A program made the translations under genes and the position numbers. A DNA stretch of 64,000 nucleotides from positions 22,076,837 to 22,140,836 of the forward strand of contig CM067065.1 in NCBI GenBank assembly GCA_033980235.1. Direction: 5' to 3'. The stretch comes from Diadema setosum (taxonomy: Eukaryota; Echinodermata; Echinoidea; Diadematoida; Diadematidae). This document shows, piece by piece, positions 1 through 11,529 of the stretch. Each line of letters opens with the position of its first letter. The first letter of the stretch is position 1. Below the pieces are notes generated by a model. It saw only the letters and a list, made by a program, of their open reading frames with translations, did not search any database and was not told the DNA's origin.

Positions 1-613
1 TTTCCATCAAGACTTGACCATCCAAAAAACTTGACACACCTGAATAGAAAATGATATTGTTTACCCATTCCTTCTGCTAGTATTTGGGAGAGTCTACAAA
101 GCTACAAAATCTTGATTCTTTTACAGCGTTGACAGGGAAGTCACAAGTTGGTGAACCAGCTAATGTAAAGCAGTCAAGGATTACGTGTATTCCATTTTCA
201 CAGGTAAAAGTGATATTAAACAATGCAAACTTTTCATCAGATGTGAGGTATCAATAGAGTGTGTGCTGATGGTTTCACAAGCTCTTGTTCACACAAGAGA
301 GGCACCTTAATGAGGTCAGCAAAGGTGCAACTCTACTGAGCAGAGCCTTGAAAGCTGTCACGTACCTTGTCATAATGCCCTACAAAAGAAACAATAATTA
401 TAGTAATATCATGAAATTTGTGAGCTTGGTGTCACAACTTAGTAATATTTCCACATGATTACGTGGACTACGGGCATATATACCTCCCTATGAGGACTTG
501 GGTATATTGAAATGATCAGCATATATCTTATTTGACAAATTGGTCTGCAAACCTGTACTATCACAGATTGTAAAGTCGTTACTAAACAAATCATATATTT
601 ATGGCTTTGAAGG
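1..613. repeat. satellite HOR-1, partial unit left of the hAT-like insertion
   Basis: This stretch matches the last third of the 2,085-bp HOR seen intact at 7360-9444 (compare 6758-7367), with scattered single-base differences. It begins mid-unit, so the array continues beyond the window start. It stops at the 8-bp TTTGAAGG (606-613) where a transposon has inserted, and resumes at 5280 with the same 8 bp. Confidence 0.93.
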
Positions 614-906
614 CATGGGCGTAAATCCCGGGGGGGATGGGGGGGATATATCCCCCCCTGAAATGGAGGAGGGGGGGATGGCCTGTACAATCATCCCCCC
701 CCCCTGAATTTTGAGGGGAAAAAATGGAGGGAGCAGAAATGTGATTGTTTCAATTTTGGCATATTGCATGACGTTTGTACGCCGGCCTTCAGACAGGTAA
801 CAGAGCTGAACAGTATTCTTGTAGGAAAATGTATACATAATTTTCTCAAGCGCTCGCTCGCTTCGCTCGCTCGCGAAGAATTAAGTAACATCGACATACA
901 CTGTAA

Positions 907-1692
907 AGGCCCGGTCCCACTGGCCGACGGACACAAAGCGTATGCAGAAAGGACACAGCGGACGAGCAAAATTTCGGGGATGGCTTCATCCGCTTTCATC
1001 CGCTCCAGAAATTGACAAAATTGGCGAAAATTGGCGGTAATAGAACGGAAATAGAACGGACGTGGGTAGTATGTAGCGGGGATGTTAAACGGATGTCCAT
1101 CGGAAACCTAGCGGATGAAAGCGGATGGAAGGGGATGACAGCTCCGAAGGGGTTACCGGAGATAATTGCGAAACGGACGCATAGCAGAAAAAGCGGATGC
1201 AGAGTGGATGCAGAGCGGATGCAGAGCGGATGCAGAGGGGATGCTTTCGAAATGCTTTAAATACGAGATGCATACGCTTACATCCTTTCTATTAACGTGC
1301 TATTAACGATGTAAAGACGTTCCACGTACCATATCTTTCCTCCCTCTTTCCGTTTTTAGTTGCAGCGGATGTGAGTTGCGAGGATGCCCAGAGGACGCAG
1401 GGAGGATGCAGCGGACGTTTAAGGGATGCCGCATGGACATACAACGTTTGTTGCTCGTATGTCGCGGATTTACATCGTACACAGCGGAAAGTTCATCCGT
1501 TCGAAAAGTTTTAAGCAGCTTAAAACTTTTTGCGCGGATGAAATCACAGTGGACGGATGCTCGATGGATAGAGCGGATGAAACACGTATGCGATGGGTAC
1601 ACAGCGGATTCGTAGCGTTTTCCAACGGATGGCAAGATTTTTTGTACGCTTTACATCCCCTTTGCATCCGTAAGTGCAGTGGGACCGGGCCT
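907..1692. mobile_element. PIF/Harbinger-like MITE nested in the hAT-like element
   Basis: Terminal inverted repeats AGGCCCGGTCCCACTG (907-922) and its exact complement (1677-1692) are flanked by the 3-bp duplication TAA (904-906, 1693-1695), the usual PIF/Harbinger target. The 786-bp interior is non-coding and rich in a degenerate GCGGATGCAGA motif, five near-tandem copies at about 1190-1245 and scattered ones elsewhere. No transposase is visible. Because it interrupts the hAT-like element, it is the younger of the two. Confidence 0.82.
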
Positions 1693-2249
1693 TAAGGTAT
1701 GGCTCAGACGTTGACAACGCCAAATAGTGTAGGCCTACATGTAAACATGCTATGACGCGAGTAACTGGGGACCTTCTGCAAAATATGTACCAAAACAAAC
1801 AAACAAACAAACAATAGCAAAAACTATATCGCCATAATTGAACCCCCTCCATTTCCTGAATCATTCCTGAGAAACGAAAGTGACTGATGACTCAGTCAGG
1901 ATACATCTATGGGGCCAGGGAAGATGGGCGTCGAATCTATTTGGGGGTGGGGGGGGGGGGCAAAGGGGCATTTGCCCCGCCCCTACGGAAGTGTTTAGGC
2001 AGACAAATCATTTATTACCCAAGCAATTCCCGAGATGAGGACAAATCTCGAACTTTCTTAATGGAAAATTGTCCAAATATCGCCAGAACTATGCACCAGA
2101 TCGTTGTATTGCAATCATAAACCTGCAAAAGCTCCACTATACAGGATCCCTTTCGATAAACACTTTTGACATTGACGTATATTTCCCTTATCAAAGAGTG
2201 TGCAGTAGATCTTTCACTTAACAAAAACACCCTCATATGCAGAGGCGTC

Positions 2250-4640
2250 GATGGGGGGGGGGGTGGCTCCCCCATAAAAGTGGGACAAACAAAAGCGAAA
2301 AATATAGCTACAAACGGGAGTTTTTGGAGTGTAAAATGTCAAAATTTTAAAGCTCGCTCGCTCCGCTCGCTCGCATTTAACCGCTATGCCATTCTCCTGA
2401 CGTTGCCAGTGACTGACAGCAATTGCGCCCGGTGCGCCCCCCTTAATTTCCAAAGCGAAAAATGTAGCTACAAACGGCAGTTTTGGGACTGTAAAATGTC
2501 AAAATTTTGAAGCTCGCTCGCTTCGCTCGCTCGCATTTAATCATTACTCTATTCTCCTGATGTTGCTGGCAGTAAATGCCAGCAGTTTTCGCCCGGTGCG
2601 CCCCCTTAATTTCCAAAGCGAAAATATACAGCCACAAATGAGAATTTTCAAGCTCACTCGCTTCGCTCCCTCGCATTTAATCGCTATGCCATTCTCCTGA
2701 TGTTGCTGCCAGTTATTGCCGGCAGTTGCGGCCGGTGCGCCCCCCCCCCCCTTAACTTTCAAAGCAAAAAATGTAGCTACAAACGGCAGTTTTTGGAATG
2801 TAAAATGTCAAAATTTTGAAGCTTGCTCGCTTCGCTCGCTCGCATGTAACCATTATTCCATTCTCCTAATGTTGCTGCAAGTAATTGCCAACAGTTTTCG
2901 CACGGTGCGACTCGATTAATTTCCAAAGCGAAAAATATAGCTACAAACGGCAGTTTTGGGACTGTAAAATGTCAAAATTTTGAAGCTCGCTCGCTTCGCT
3001 CGCTCGCGTTTAATTAATGCCGTTCTCCTGATGTTGCTGGCAGTAATTGCCAGCAGTTTTCGCCCGGTGCGCCCCCTTAATTTCCAAAGCGAAAATAATC
3101 AATACAGCCACAAACGAGAATTTTCAAGCTCACTCACTTCGCTCCCTCGCATTTAATCGCTGTGCCATTCTCCTGATGTTGCTGCCAGTTTTTGCCGGCA
3201 GTTGCGCCCGGTGCGCCCCCCCCCCCCTTAACTTTCAAAGCAAAAAATGTAGCTACAAACGGCAGTTTTTGGAATGTCAAATGTCAAAATTTTGAAGCTT
3301 GCTCGCTTCGCTCGCTCGCATTTAACCATTATTCCATTCTCCTAATGTTGCTGCCAGTAATTGCCAACAGTTTTCGTCCGGTGCGCCCCCCTTAATTTCC
3401 AAAGCGAAAAATATAGCTACAAACGGCAGTTTTTGGACTGTAAAAAGTCAAAATTTTGAAGCTCGTTCGCTTCGCTTGCTCTCATTTAATCATTATGCCA
3501 TTCTCCTGATGTTGCTGCCAGTAATTGCCAGCAGTTTTCGCCCGGTGCCCCCCCCCCCCTCAATTTCCAAAGCGAAAAAATACAGCCACAAACAACAGTT
3601 TTTGGGACTGTAAAATGTCAAAATTTTCAAGCTCACTCGCTTCGCTCGCTCGCATTTAATCATTATGACATTCTCCTGATGTTGCTGCCAGTAATTGCCG
3701 GCAGTTGCGCCCGGTGCGCCCCCCCCCCCCCCCCTTAATTTCCAGAGCGAAAAATATAGCTACAAACGGCAGTTTTTTGACTGTAAAATGTCAAAATTTT
3801 CAAGCTCGCTCGCTTCGCTCGCTCGCATTTAATCATTATTCCATTCTCCTGATGTTGCTGCCAGTAATTGCCAGCAGTTTTCGCCCGGTGCGCACCCCTT
3901 AATTTCCAAAGCGAAAAATGTAGCTACAAACGGCAGTTTTTGGACTGTAAAATGTCAAAATTTTCAAGCTCACTCGCTTCGCTCGCTCGCATTTAGTCAT
4001 TGTGCCATTCTCCTTATGTTGCTGCCAGTAATTGCCAGCAGTTTTCGCCCGGTGCGCCCCTTAATTTCCGTAGCGAAAAAATACAGCCACAAACGACAGT
4101 TTTTGGGACTGTAAAATGTCAACATTTTCAAGCTCACTCGCTTCGCTCCGTCGCATTTAATCATTATTCCATTCTCCTGATGTTGCTGCCAGTAATTTCC
4201 GGCAGTTGCGCCCGGTGCGCCCCTCTTAATTTCCTGAGCAAAAAAATACAGCATAAAACGGCAGTCTTTGGACTGTAAAATGTCAAAATTTCAAAGCTCG
4301 CTCGCTCCGCTCGCTAGCATTTAACCGCTATGCCATTTTCTTGATGTTGCTGCCAGTGATTGACAGCAGTTGCGCCCGATGCGGCCCCCCTTAATTTCCA
4401 AAGCGAAAAAGTATAGCTACAAACGGCAGTTTTTAGACTGTAAAATGTCAAAATTTTCAAGCTCGCTCGCTCCGCTCGCTCTCATTTAATCGCTATGCCA
4501 TTCTCCTGATGTTGCTGCCAGTGATTGACAGCAGTGCGCCCGGTGTGCCCCCCCCCCCCCTTAATTTCCAAAGCGAAAAATATAGCTACAAACGGCAGTT
4601 TTGGGACTGTAAAATGTCAAAATTTTCAATGCAAAAAGAT
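2250..4640. repeat. tandem array of about 165-bp units inside the hAT-like element
   Basis: About 14-15 head-to-tail copies occur; the landmark AAATTTTnAAGCTC recurs near 2345, 2508, 2648, 2817, 2985, 3123, 3297, 3462, 3627, 3805, 3963, 4128, 4290, 4458 and 4622. Spacing is mostly 158-178 bp, with two shorter units of about 140 bp. Each unit holds a GC-rich near-palindrome, GCTCGCTTCGCTCGC, a CGCCCGGTGCGCC block and a variable run of C. The last unit loses the palindrome and runs into a C/T-rich tract. Related palindromes at 846-874 and 4708-4725 tie the units to the rest of the element. Confidence 0.9.
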
Positions 4641-5279
4641 GCGGGAGGGGGATACCCCCCTACCATACCCCCTCCCCCTCCCCTCCCTCCTCCCCCCCCC
4701 CCCCCCGCTGGCTTCGCTCCCTCACATATCCGCTCCTCCTAAGATCAAATTCTGTCTATGCCGGTGATAGGCCCCATTATTTAGTAGGCCGTCACAGTGA
4801 TGTCGCACATGCGGAGCAAGAGCTGAAATACCACGATTTAGTCATTTAATAATATATTGTGAATATTTAATTTTCTTATTGTTTTTTTAAAGAAAAGAAA
4901 ACAACATTTCACCAAAAGTGTGCACCAGATCGCTGAATTTCAGGTCTGAAAATGCAAAATCTTCCTCGTGTGAGAGTGGGATCCCCCCCCCCCCATGCAC
5001 ACCCCCCCCCCCCCGTTCGGTCGTTCCGCTCCCTCTCACACATATTTCAAAAACAAAAACAAAAGTTTTTATACTTTTAAGATCTGATTTTCCGCCGAAA
5101 TTCATCTGAGAAGAAAAAAAAAAGCAACAAGAACTAAAAGTCTTCATATTTTTGCTGCCACTTTCCTCCCACTTTATATTTCATGCAAAAGCCATATTTC
5201 ATGCCGGTCCGGTTATGGGCTTGTAATCGTGGTGATGGTGACCATCCCCCCCACTCCTCAGTACGGATTTACGCCGTTG

Positions 5280-7359
5280 TTTGAAGGGCGTGGCAGTTGT
5301 CAAAGAGCTGATAACTAATCTACCTCACATGAATACTTCTCAAGTCAATATCACGTAAGGACATTTTCGGTGTCATTTTGACATTAGAGCTGAATTTTAT
5401 TCCTTATTTCCATAAATTTGCAGGTTATGACTAGAGAATGGATCTCTTTCCTCAAACCACGTGGAAAATAGACTCATCACATTTACCTGCCTTCACCTAG
5501 TTAGGAGGGCTAGCAGTATATACACCTGCCTATGAGGACTTGAGTATCCAAATACACTCGTTAACACATTCCTCCCACTAGGTTTGTAGAGCCTACATTA
5601 CTACAATGAGAAGATTCTTTTAGCACATGGACAGAGAACAATAAGGTTGTTGATCCACCTGTACAAAAGCTGTCAAGCACTACATGCATCCCCTTTCTAC
5701 AGTTAACTATTATGGCGAATCAAACGATGCAAACTTAATCGAGTGCAAGGTATCAAAGTGTGTCCTGATGGGCTCAGAAACCCGTTTGTTCCACACAAGA
5801 GAAACACCTAAGGGGTCACAAATGCCAAAAAAAAAAAAACACAATATTGAGCGCTAGATCTGTGATAGCTGTCCCGTACCATGCTTGAACGCCCTACAAA
5901 TTAAAGTAACAATAATTTATTAAAATTATGAAATACATAAACTTGGTGTCACAACTTAGTAATATTTACACCTGCTTACGAGGACTAAAGCCATATACAC
6001 CTGCCTATGATGACTCGGCTATATGAACTTGATCAGCATGGTGTAATGTCATGGAACAAGTTCGCAAGCTAAAATGTCCTATTATATATTATGTTACACT
6101 ATATTTCAAGCCCTATCAAGTTTTCACGGTTTTGTAGGGCAATGCAATCGTCAAAGAGCTGATAATTAAACTACCCTACCTGAATACTTATTGAAGTTAA
6201 TAGCACATAGGGACATTTCTAGAGTTATTTTGACATTACACCTGAATTTAATTCCTTATTTCATTAAATTTGCAGGTTATGACTACAGGATGGTTTCTAC
6301 TACCTCATACCACATGGACAAAAGTTGCTTGGCATTTACCTGCCTTCACCTTGTTAGGAGGGCTACCAGTATATACACCTGCCTATAAGGACGTGACCAT
6401 CCAAAAAACTTATTAACACACCTGAATGAAAAATGATATTTTTTACCCATTCCTCCTGCTCGTATTTGTTAGAGTCTACAAAGCTACAAAAAACTGTCAC
6501 GTACCATGTTTGAACGCCCTACAAATGAAAGAAACAATAATATAACAAAACTATGAAATACATAAACTTGGTGTCACAACTTAGTAATATTTACACCTGC
6601 TTACGAGGACTAAAGCCATCTACACCTGCCTATGATGACTCGGCTATATGAACCTGATCAGCATGGTGTAACGCGATGAAACAAGTTGGAAAGCTGAAAT
6701 GTCCTATTACATATGGTACACTTTATTTCAAGTCCTATCACACAAACCATCTTTTCCATCCAGACTTGACCATCTAAAAAACTTGACACACCTGAATAGA
6801 AAATGATATTGTTTATACCCATTCCTTCTGCTAGTATTTGGGAGAGTCTACAAAGCTACAAAATCTTGATTCTTTTACAGCGTTGACAGGGAAGTCACAA
6901 GTTGGTGAACCAGCTAATGTAAAGCAGTCAAGGATTACATGTATTCCATTTTCACAGGTAAAAGTGACATTAAACAATGCAAACTTTTGATCAGATGCGA
7001 GGTATCAACAGAGTGTGTGCTGATGGTTTCACAAGCTCTTGTTCACACAAGAGAGGCACCTTAATGAGGTCAGCAAAGGTGCAACTCTACTGAGCAGAGC
7101 CTTGAAAGCTGTCACGTACCTTGTCATAATGCCCTACAAAAGAAACAATGATTATAGTAATATCATGAAATTTGTGAGCTTGGTGTCACAAATTAGTAAT
7201 ATTTCCACATGATTACGTGGACTACGGGCATATATACCTCCCTATGAGGACTTGGGTATATTGAAATGATCAGCATATATCTTATTTGACAAATTGGTCT
7301 GTAAACCTGTACTATCACAGATTGTAAAGTCGTTACTAAACAAATCATATATTTATGGC
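5280..7359. repeat. satellite HOR-1 copy a (about 2.08 kb)
   Basis: This is the first complete unit after the hAT-like insertion. It contains three diverged monomers, recognised by the recurring block CTGTCxCGTACC...GCCCTACAAA near 5863, 6496 and 7108. Two of them start with distinct type A (GGGCGTGGCARTTGTC) and type B (GGGCAATGCAATCGTC) forms of the same sequence. It has an A-rich tract at 5827-5840, and is about 5 bp shorter than the next copy through that tract. No gene is supported; the 65-codon open frame at 6191 recurs only with the repeat. Confidence 0.93.
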
Positions 7360-9444
7360 TTTGAAGGGCGTGGCAGTTGTCAAAGAGCTGATAACTAATC
7401 TACCTCACATGAATACTTCTCAAGTCAATATCACGTAAGGACATTTTCGGTGTCATTTTGACATTAGAGCTGAATTTTATTCCTTATTTCCATAAATTTG
7501 CAGGTTATGACTAGAGAATGGATCTCTTTCCTCAAACCACGTGGAAAATAGACTCATCACATTTACCTGCCTTCACCTAGTTAGGAGGGCTAGCAGTATA
7601 TACACCTGCCTATGAGGACTTGAGTATCCAAATACACCCGTTAACATATTCCTCCCACTAGGTTTGTAGAGCCTACATTACTACAATGAGAAGATTCTTT
7701 TAGCACATGGACAGAGAACAATAAGGTTGCTGATCCACCTGTACAAAAGCTGTCAAGCACTACATGCATCCCCTTTCTACAGTTAACTATTATGGCGAAT
7801 CAAACGATGCAAACTTAATCGAGTGCAAGGTATCAAAGTGTGTCCTGATGGGCTCAGAAACCCGTTTGTTCCACACAAGAGAAACACCTAAGGGGTCACA
7901 AATGCCAAAAAAAAAAAACCAAAACACAATATTGAGCGCTAGATCTGTGATAGCTGTCCCGTACCATGCTTGAACGCCCTACAAATTAAAGAAACAATAA
8001 TTTATTAAAATTATGAAATACATAAACTTGGTGTCACAACTTAGTAATATTTACACCTGCTTACGAGGACTAAAGCCATATACACCTGCCTATGATGACT
8101 CGGCTATATGAACTTGATCAGCATGGTGTAATGTCATGGAACAAGTTCGCAAGCTAAAATGTCCTATTATATATTATGTTACACTATATTTCAAGCCCTA
8201 TCAAGTTTTCACGGTTTTGTAGGGCAATGCAATCGTCAAAGAGCTGATAATTAAACTACCCTACCTGAATACTTATTGAAGTTAATAGCACATAGGGACA
8301 TTTCTAGAGTTATTTTGACATTACACCTGAATTTAATTCCTTATTTCATTAAATTTGCAGGTTATGACTACAGGATGGTTTCTACTACCTCATACCACAT
8401 GGACAAAAGTTGCTTGGCATTTACCTGCCTTCACCTTGTTAGGAGGGCTATCAGTATATACACCTGCCTATAAGGACGTGACCATCCAAAAAACTTATTA
8501 ACACACCTGAATGAAAAATTATATTTTTTACCCATTCCTCCTGCTCGTATTTGTTAGAGTCTACAAAGCTACAAAAAGCTGTCACGTACCATGTTTGAAC
8601 GCCCTACAAATGAAAGAAACAATAATATAACAAAACTATGAAATACATAAACTTGGTGTCACAACTTAGTAATATTTACACCTGCTTACGAGGACTAAAG
8701 CCATCTACACCTGCCTATGATGACTCGGCTATATGAACCTGATCAGCATGGTGTAACGCGATGAAACAAGTTGGAAAGCTGAAATGTCCTATTACATATG
8801 GTACACTTTATTTCAAGTCCTATCACACAAACCATCTTTTCCATCCAGACTTGACCATCTAAAAAACTTGACACACCTGAATAGAAAATGATATTGTTTA
8901 TACCCATTCCTTCTGCTAGTATTTGGGAGAGTCTACAAAGCTACAAAATCTTGATTCTTTTACAGCGTTGACAGGGAAGTCACAAGTTGGTGAACCAGCT
9001 AATGTAAAGCAGTCAAGGATTACATGTATTCCATTTTCACAGGTAAAAGTGACATTAAACAATGCAAACTTTTGATCAGATGCGAGGTATCAACAGAGTG
9101 TGTGCTGATGGTTTCACAAGCTCTTGTTCACACAAGAGAGGCACCTTAATGAGGTCAGCAAAGGTGCAACTCTACTGAGCAGAGCCTTGAAAGCTGTCAC
9201 GTACCTTGTCATAATGCCCTACAAAAGAAACAATGATTATAGTAATATCATGAAATTTGTGAGCTTGGTGTCACAAATTAGTAATATTTCCACATGATTA
9301 CGTGGACTACGGGCATATATACCTCCCTATGAGGACTTGGGTATATTGAAATGATCAGCATATATCTTATTTGACAAATTGGTCTGCAAACCTGTACTAT
9401 CACAGATTGTAAAGTCGTTACTAAACAAATCATATATTTATGGC
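7360..9444. repeat. satellite HOR-1 copy b (2,085 bp)
   Basis: This unit is nearly identical to copy a and to the first half of copy c. It is a good reference unit because the insertion site TTTGAAGG (7360-7367) is intact. Small differences from copy a are single bases and the length of the A tract near 7906. Confidence 0.94.
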
Positions 9445-11529
9445 TTTGAAGGGCGTGGCAGTTGTCAAAGAGCTGATAACTAATCTACCTCACATGAATA
9501 CTTCTCAAGTCAATATCACGTAAGGACATTTTCGGTGTCATTTTGACATTAGAGCTGAATTTTATTCCTTATTTCCATAAATTTGCAGGTTATGACTAGA
9601 GAATGGATCTCTTTCCTCAAACCACGTGGAAAATAGACTCATCACATTTACCTGCCTTCACCTAGTTAGGAGGGCTAGCAGTATATACACCTGCCTATGA
9701 GGACTTGAGTATCCAAATACACCCGTTAACATATTCCTCCCACTAGGTTTGTAGAGCCTACATTACTACAATGAGAAGATTCTTTTAGCACATGGACAGA
9801 GAACAATAAGGTTGCTGATCCACCTGTACAAAAGCTGTCAAGCACTACATGCATCCCCTTTCTACAGTTAACTATTATGGCGAATCAAACGATGCAAACT
9901 TAATCGAGTGCAAGGTATCAAAGTGTGTCCTGATGGGCTCAGAAACCCGTTTGTTCCACACAAGAGAAACACCTAAGGGGTCACAAATGCCAAAAAAAAA
10001 AAACCAAAACACAATATTGAGCGCTAGATCTGTGATAGCTGTCCCGTACCATGCTTGAACGCCCTACAAATTAAAGAAACAATAATTTATTAAAATTATG
10101 AAATACATAAACTTGGTGTCACAACTTAGTAATATTTACACCTGCTTACGAGGACTAAAGCCATATACACCTGCCTATGATGACTCGGCTATATGAACTT
10201 GATCAGCATGGTGTAATGTCATGGAACAAGTTCGCAAGCTAAAATGTCCTATTATATATTATGTTACACTATATTTCAAGCCCTATCAAGTTTTCACGGT
10301 TTTGTAGGGCAATGCAATCGTCAAAGAGCTGATAATTAAACTACCCTACCTGAATACTTATTGAAGTTAATAGCACATAGGGACATTTCTAGAGTTATTT
10401 TGACATTACACCTGAATTTAATTCCTTATTTCATTAAATTTGCAGGTTATGACTACAGGATGGTTTCTACTACCTCATACCACATGGACAAAAGTTGCTT
10501 GGCATTTACCTGCCTTCACCTTGTTAGGAGGGCTATCAGTATATACACCTGCCTATAAGGACGTGACCATCCAAAAAACTTATTAACACACCTGAATGAA
10601 AAATGATATTTTTTACCCATTCCTCCTGCTCGTATTTGTTAGAGTCTACAAAGCTACAAAAAGCTGTCACGTACCATGTTTGAACGCCCTACAAATGAAA
10701 GAAACAATAATATAACAAAACTATGAAATACATAAACTTGGTGTCATAACTTAGTAATATTTACACCTGCTTACGAGGACTAAAGCCATCTACAATTGCC
10801 TATGATGACTCGGCTATATGAACCTGATCAGCATGGTGTAACGCGATGAAACAAGTTGGAAAGCTAAAATGTCCTATTACATATGGTACACTTTATTTCA
10901 AGTCCTATCACACAAAGCATCTTTTCCATCCAGACTTGACCATCTAAAAAACTTGACACACCTGAATAGAAAATGATATTGTCTATACCCATTCCTTCTG
11001 CTAGTATTTGGGAGAGTCTACAAAGCTACAAAATCTTGATTCTTTTACAGCGTTGACAGGGAAGTCACAAGTTGGTGAACCAGCTAATGTAAAGCAGTCA
11101 AGGATTACATGTATTCCATTTTCACAGGTAAAAGTGACATTAAACAATGCAAACTTTTGATCAGATGTGAGGTATCAACAGAGTGTGTGCTGATGGTTTC
11201 ACAAGCTCTTGTTCACACAAGAGAGGCACCTTAATGAGGTCAGGAAAGGTGCAACTCTACTGAGCAGAGCCTTGAAAGCTGTCACGTACCTTGTCATAAT
11301 GCCCTAGAAAAGAAACAATGATTTTAGTAATATCATGAAATTTGTCAGCTTGGTGTCACAACTTAGTAATATTTCCACATGCTTACGTGGACTAAGGGCA
11401 TATATACCTGCCTATGAGGACTTGGGTATATTGAAATGATCAGCATATATCTTATTTGACAAATTGGTCTGCAAACCTGTACTATCACAGATTGTAAAGT
11501 CGTTACTAAACAAATGATATTTTCATGGC
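9445..11529. repeat. satellite HOR-1 copy c (2,085 bp), mosaic of its neighbours
   Basis: The first half matches copy b, including the A tract and CCAAAACACAATATTG. From about 10746 it carries variants shared with copy d instead (GTGTCATAAC at 10741, TACAATTGCC at 10791). That switch indicates unequal exchange or gene conversion between units. Confidence 0.93.

Larger units (their letters stand above)
614..5279. mobile_element. hAT-like non-autonomous DNA transposon inserted in satellite
   Basis: The insert is flanked by an exact 8-bp duplication, TTTGAAGG (606-613 and 5280-5287). Its ends are imperfect inverted repeats: left CATGGGCGTAAATCC, right (reverse complement) CAACGGCGTAAATCC, 13 of 15 matching. 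Uninterrupted satellite units at 7360, 9445 and 11530 show the empty site. An 8-bp duplication with a CA start fits the hAT superfamily; P elements also give 8 bp. I see no transposase, so it is non-autonomous. The interior has long G runs on the left, long C runs on the right, a nested MITE and a 165-bp tandem array. Confidence 0.85.

Noticed and set aside
2166..4767. Open frames of 65-114 codons rich in Pro and Arg inside the hAT-like element
   Set aside because: They are translations of the 165-bp tandem repeat and C runs in several frames, with no transposase motif.
5500..5700. TTGCAG|GTTATGAC and TTCACAG|GTAAAAG in the satellite as splice sites of a repeated gene
   Set aside because: No open exon with a stable frame adjoins them, and they are part of the non-coding repeat.
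5765..5790. CCTGATGGGCTCAGAAAC in the satellite looks a little like a hammerhead ribozyme core
   Set aside because: The essential CTGATGA is CTGATGG, stems II and III do not form, and the AGAAAC part is replaced by ACAAAC in most domain 2 and 3 copies.
6191..6388. A 65-codon open frame recurring at 8276, 10361, 12451, 15866, 22679 and 26151, and similar frames of 61-91 codons
   Set aside because: They recur only because the satellite unit recurs, have no recognisable family and no consistent gene context, and sequence conservation reflects recent duplication.
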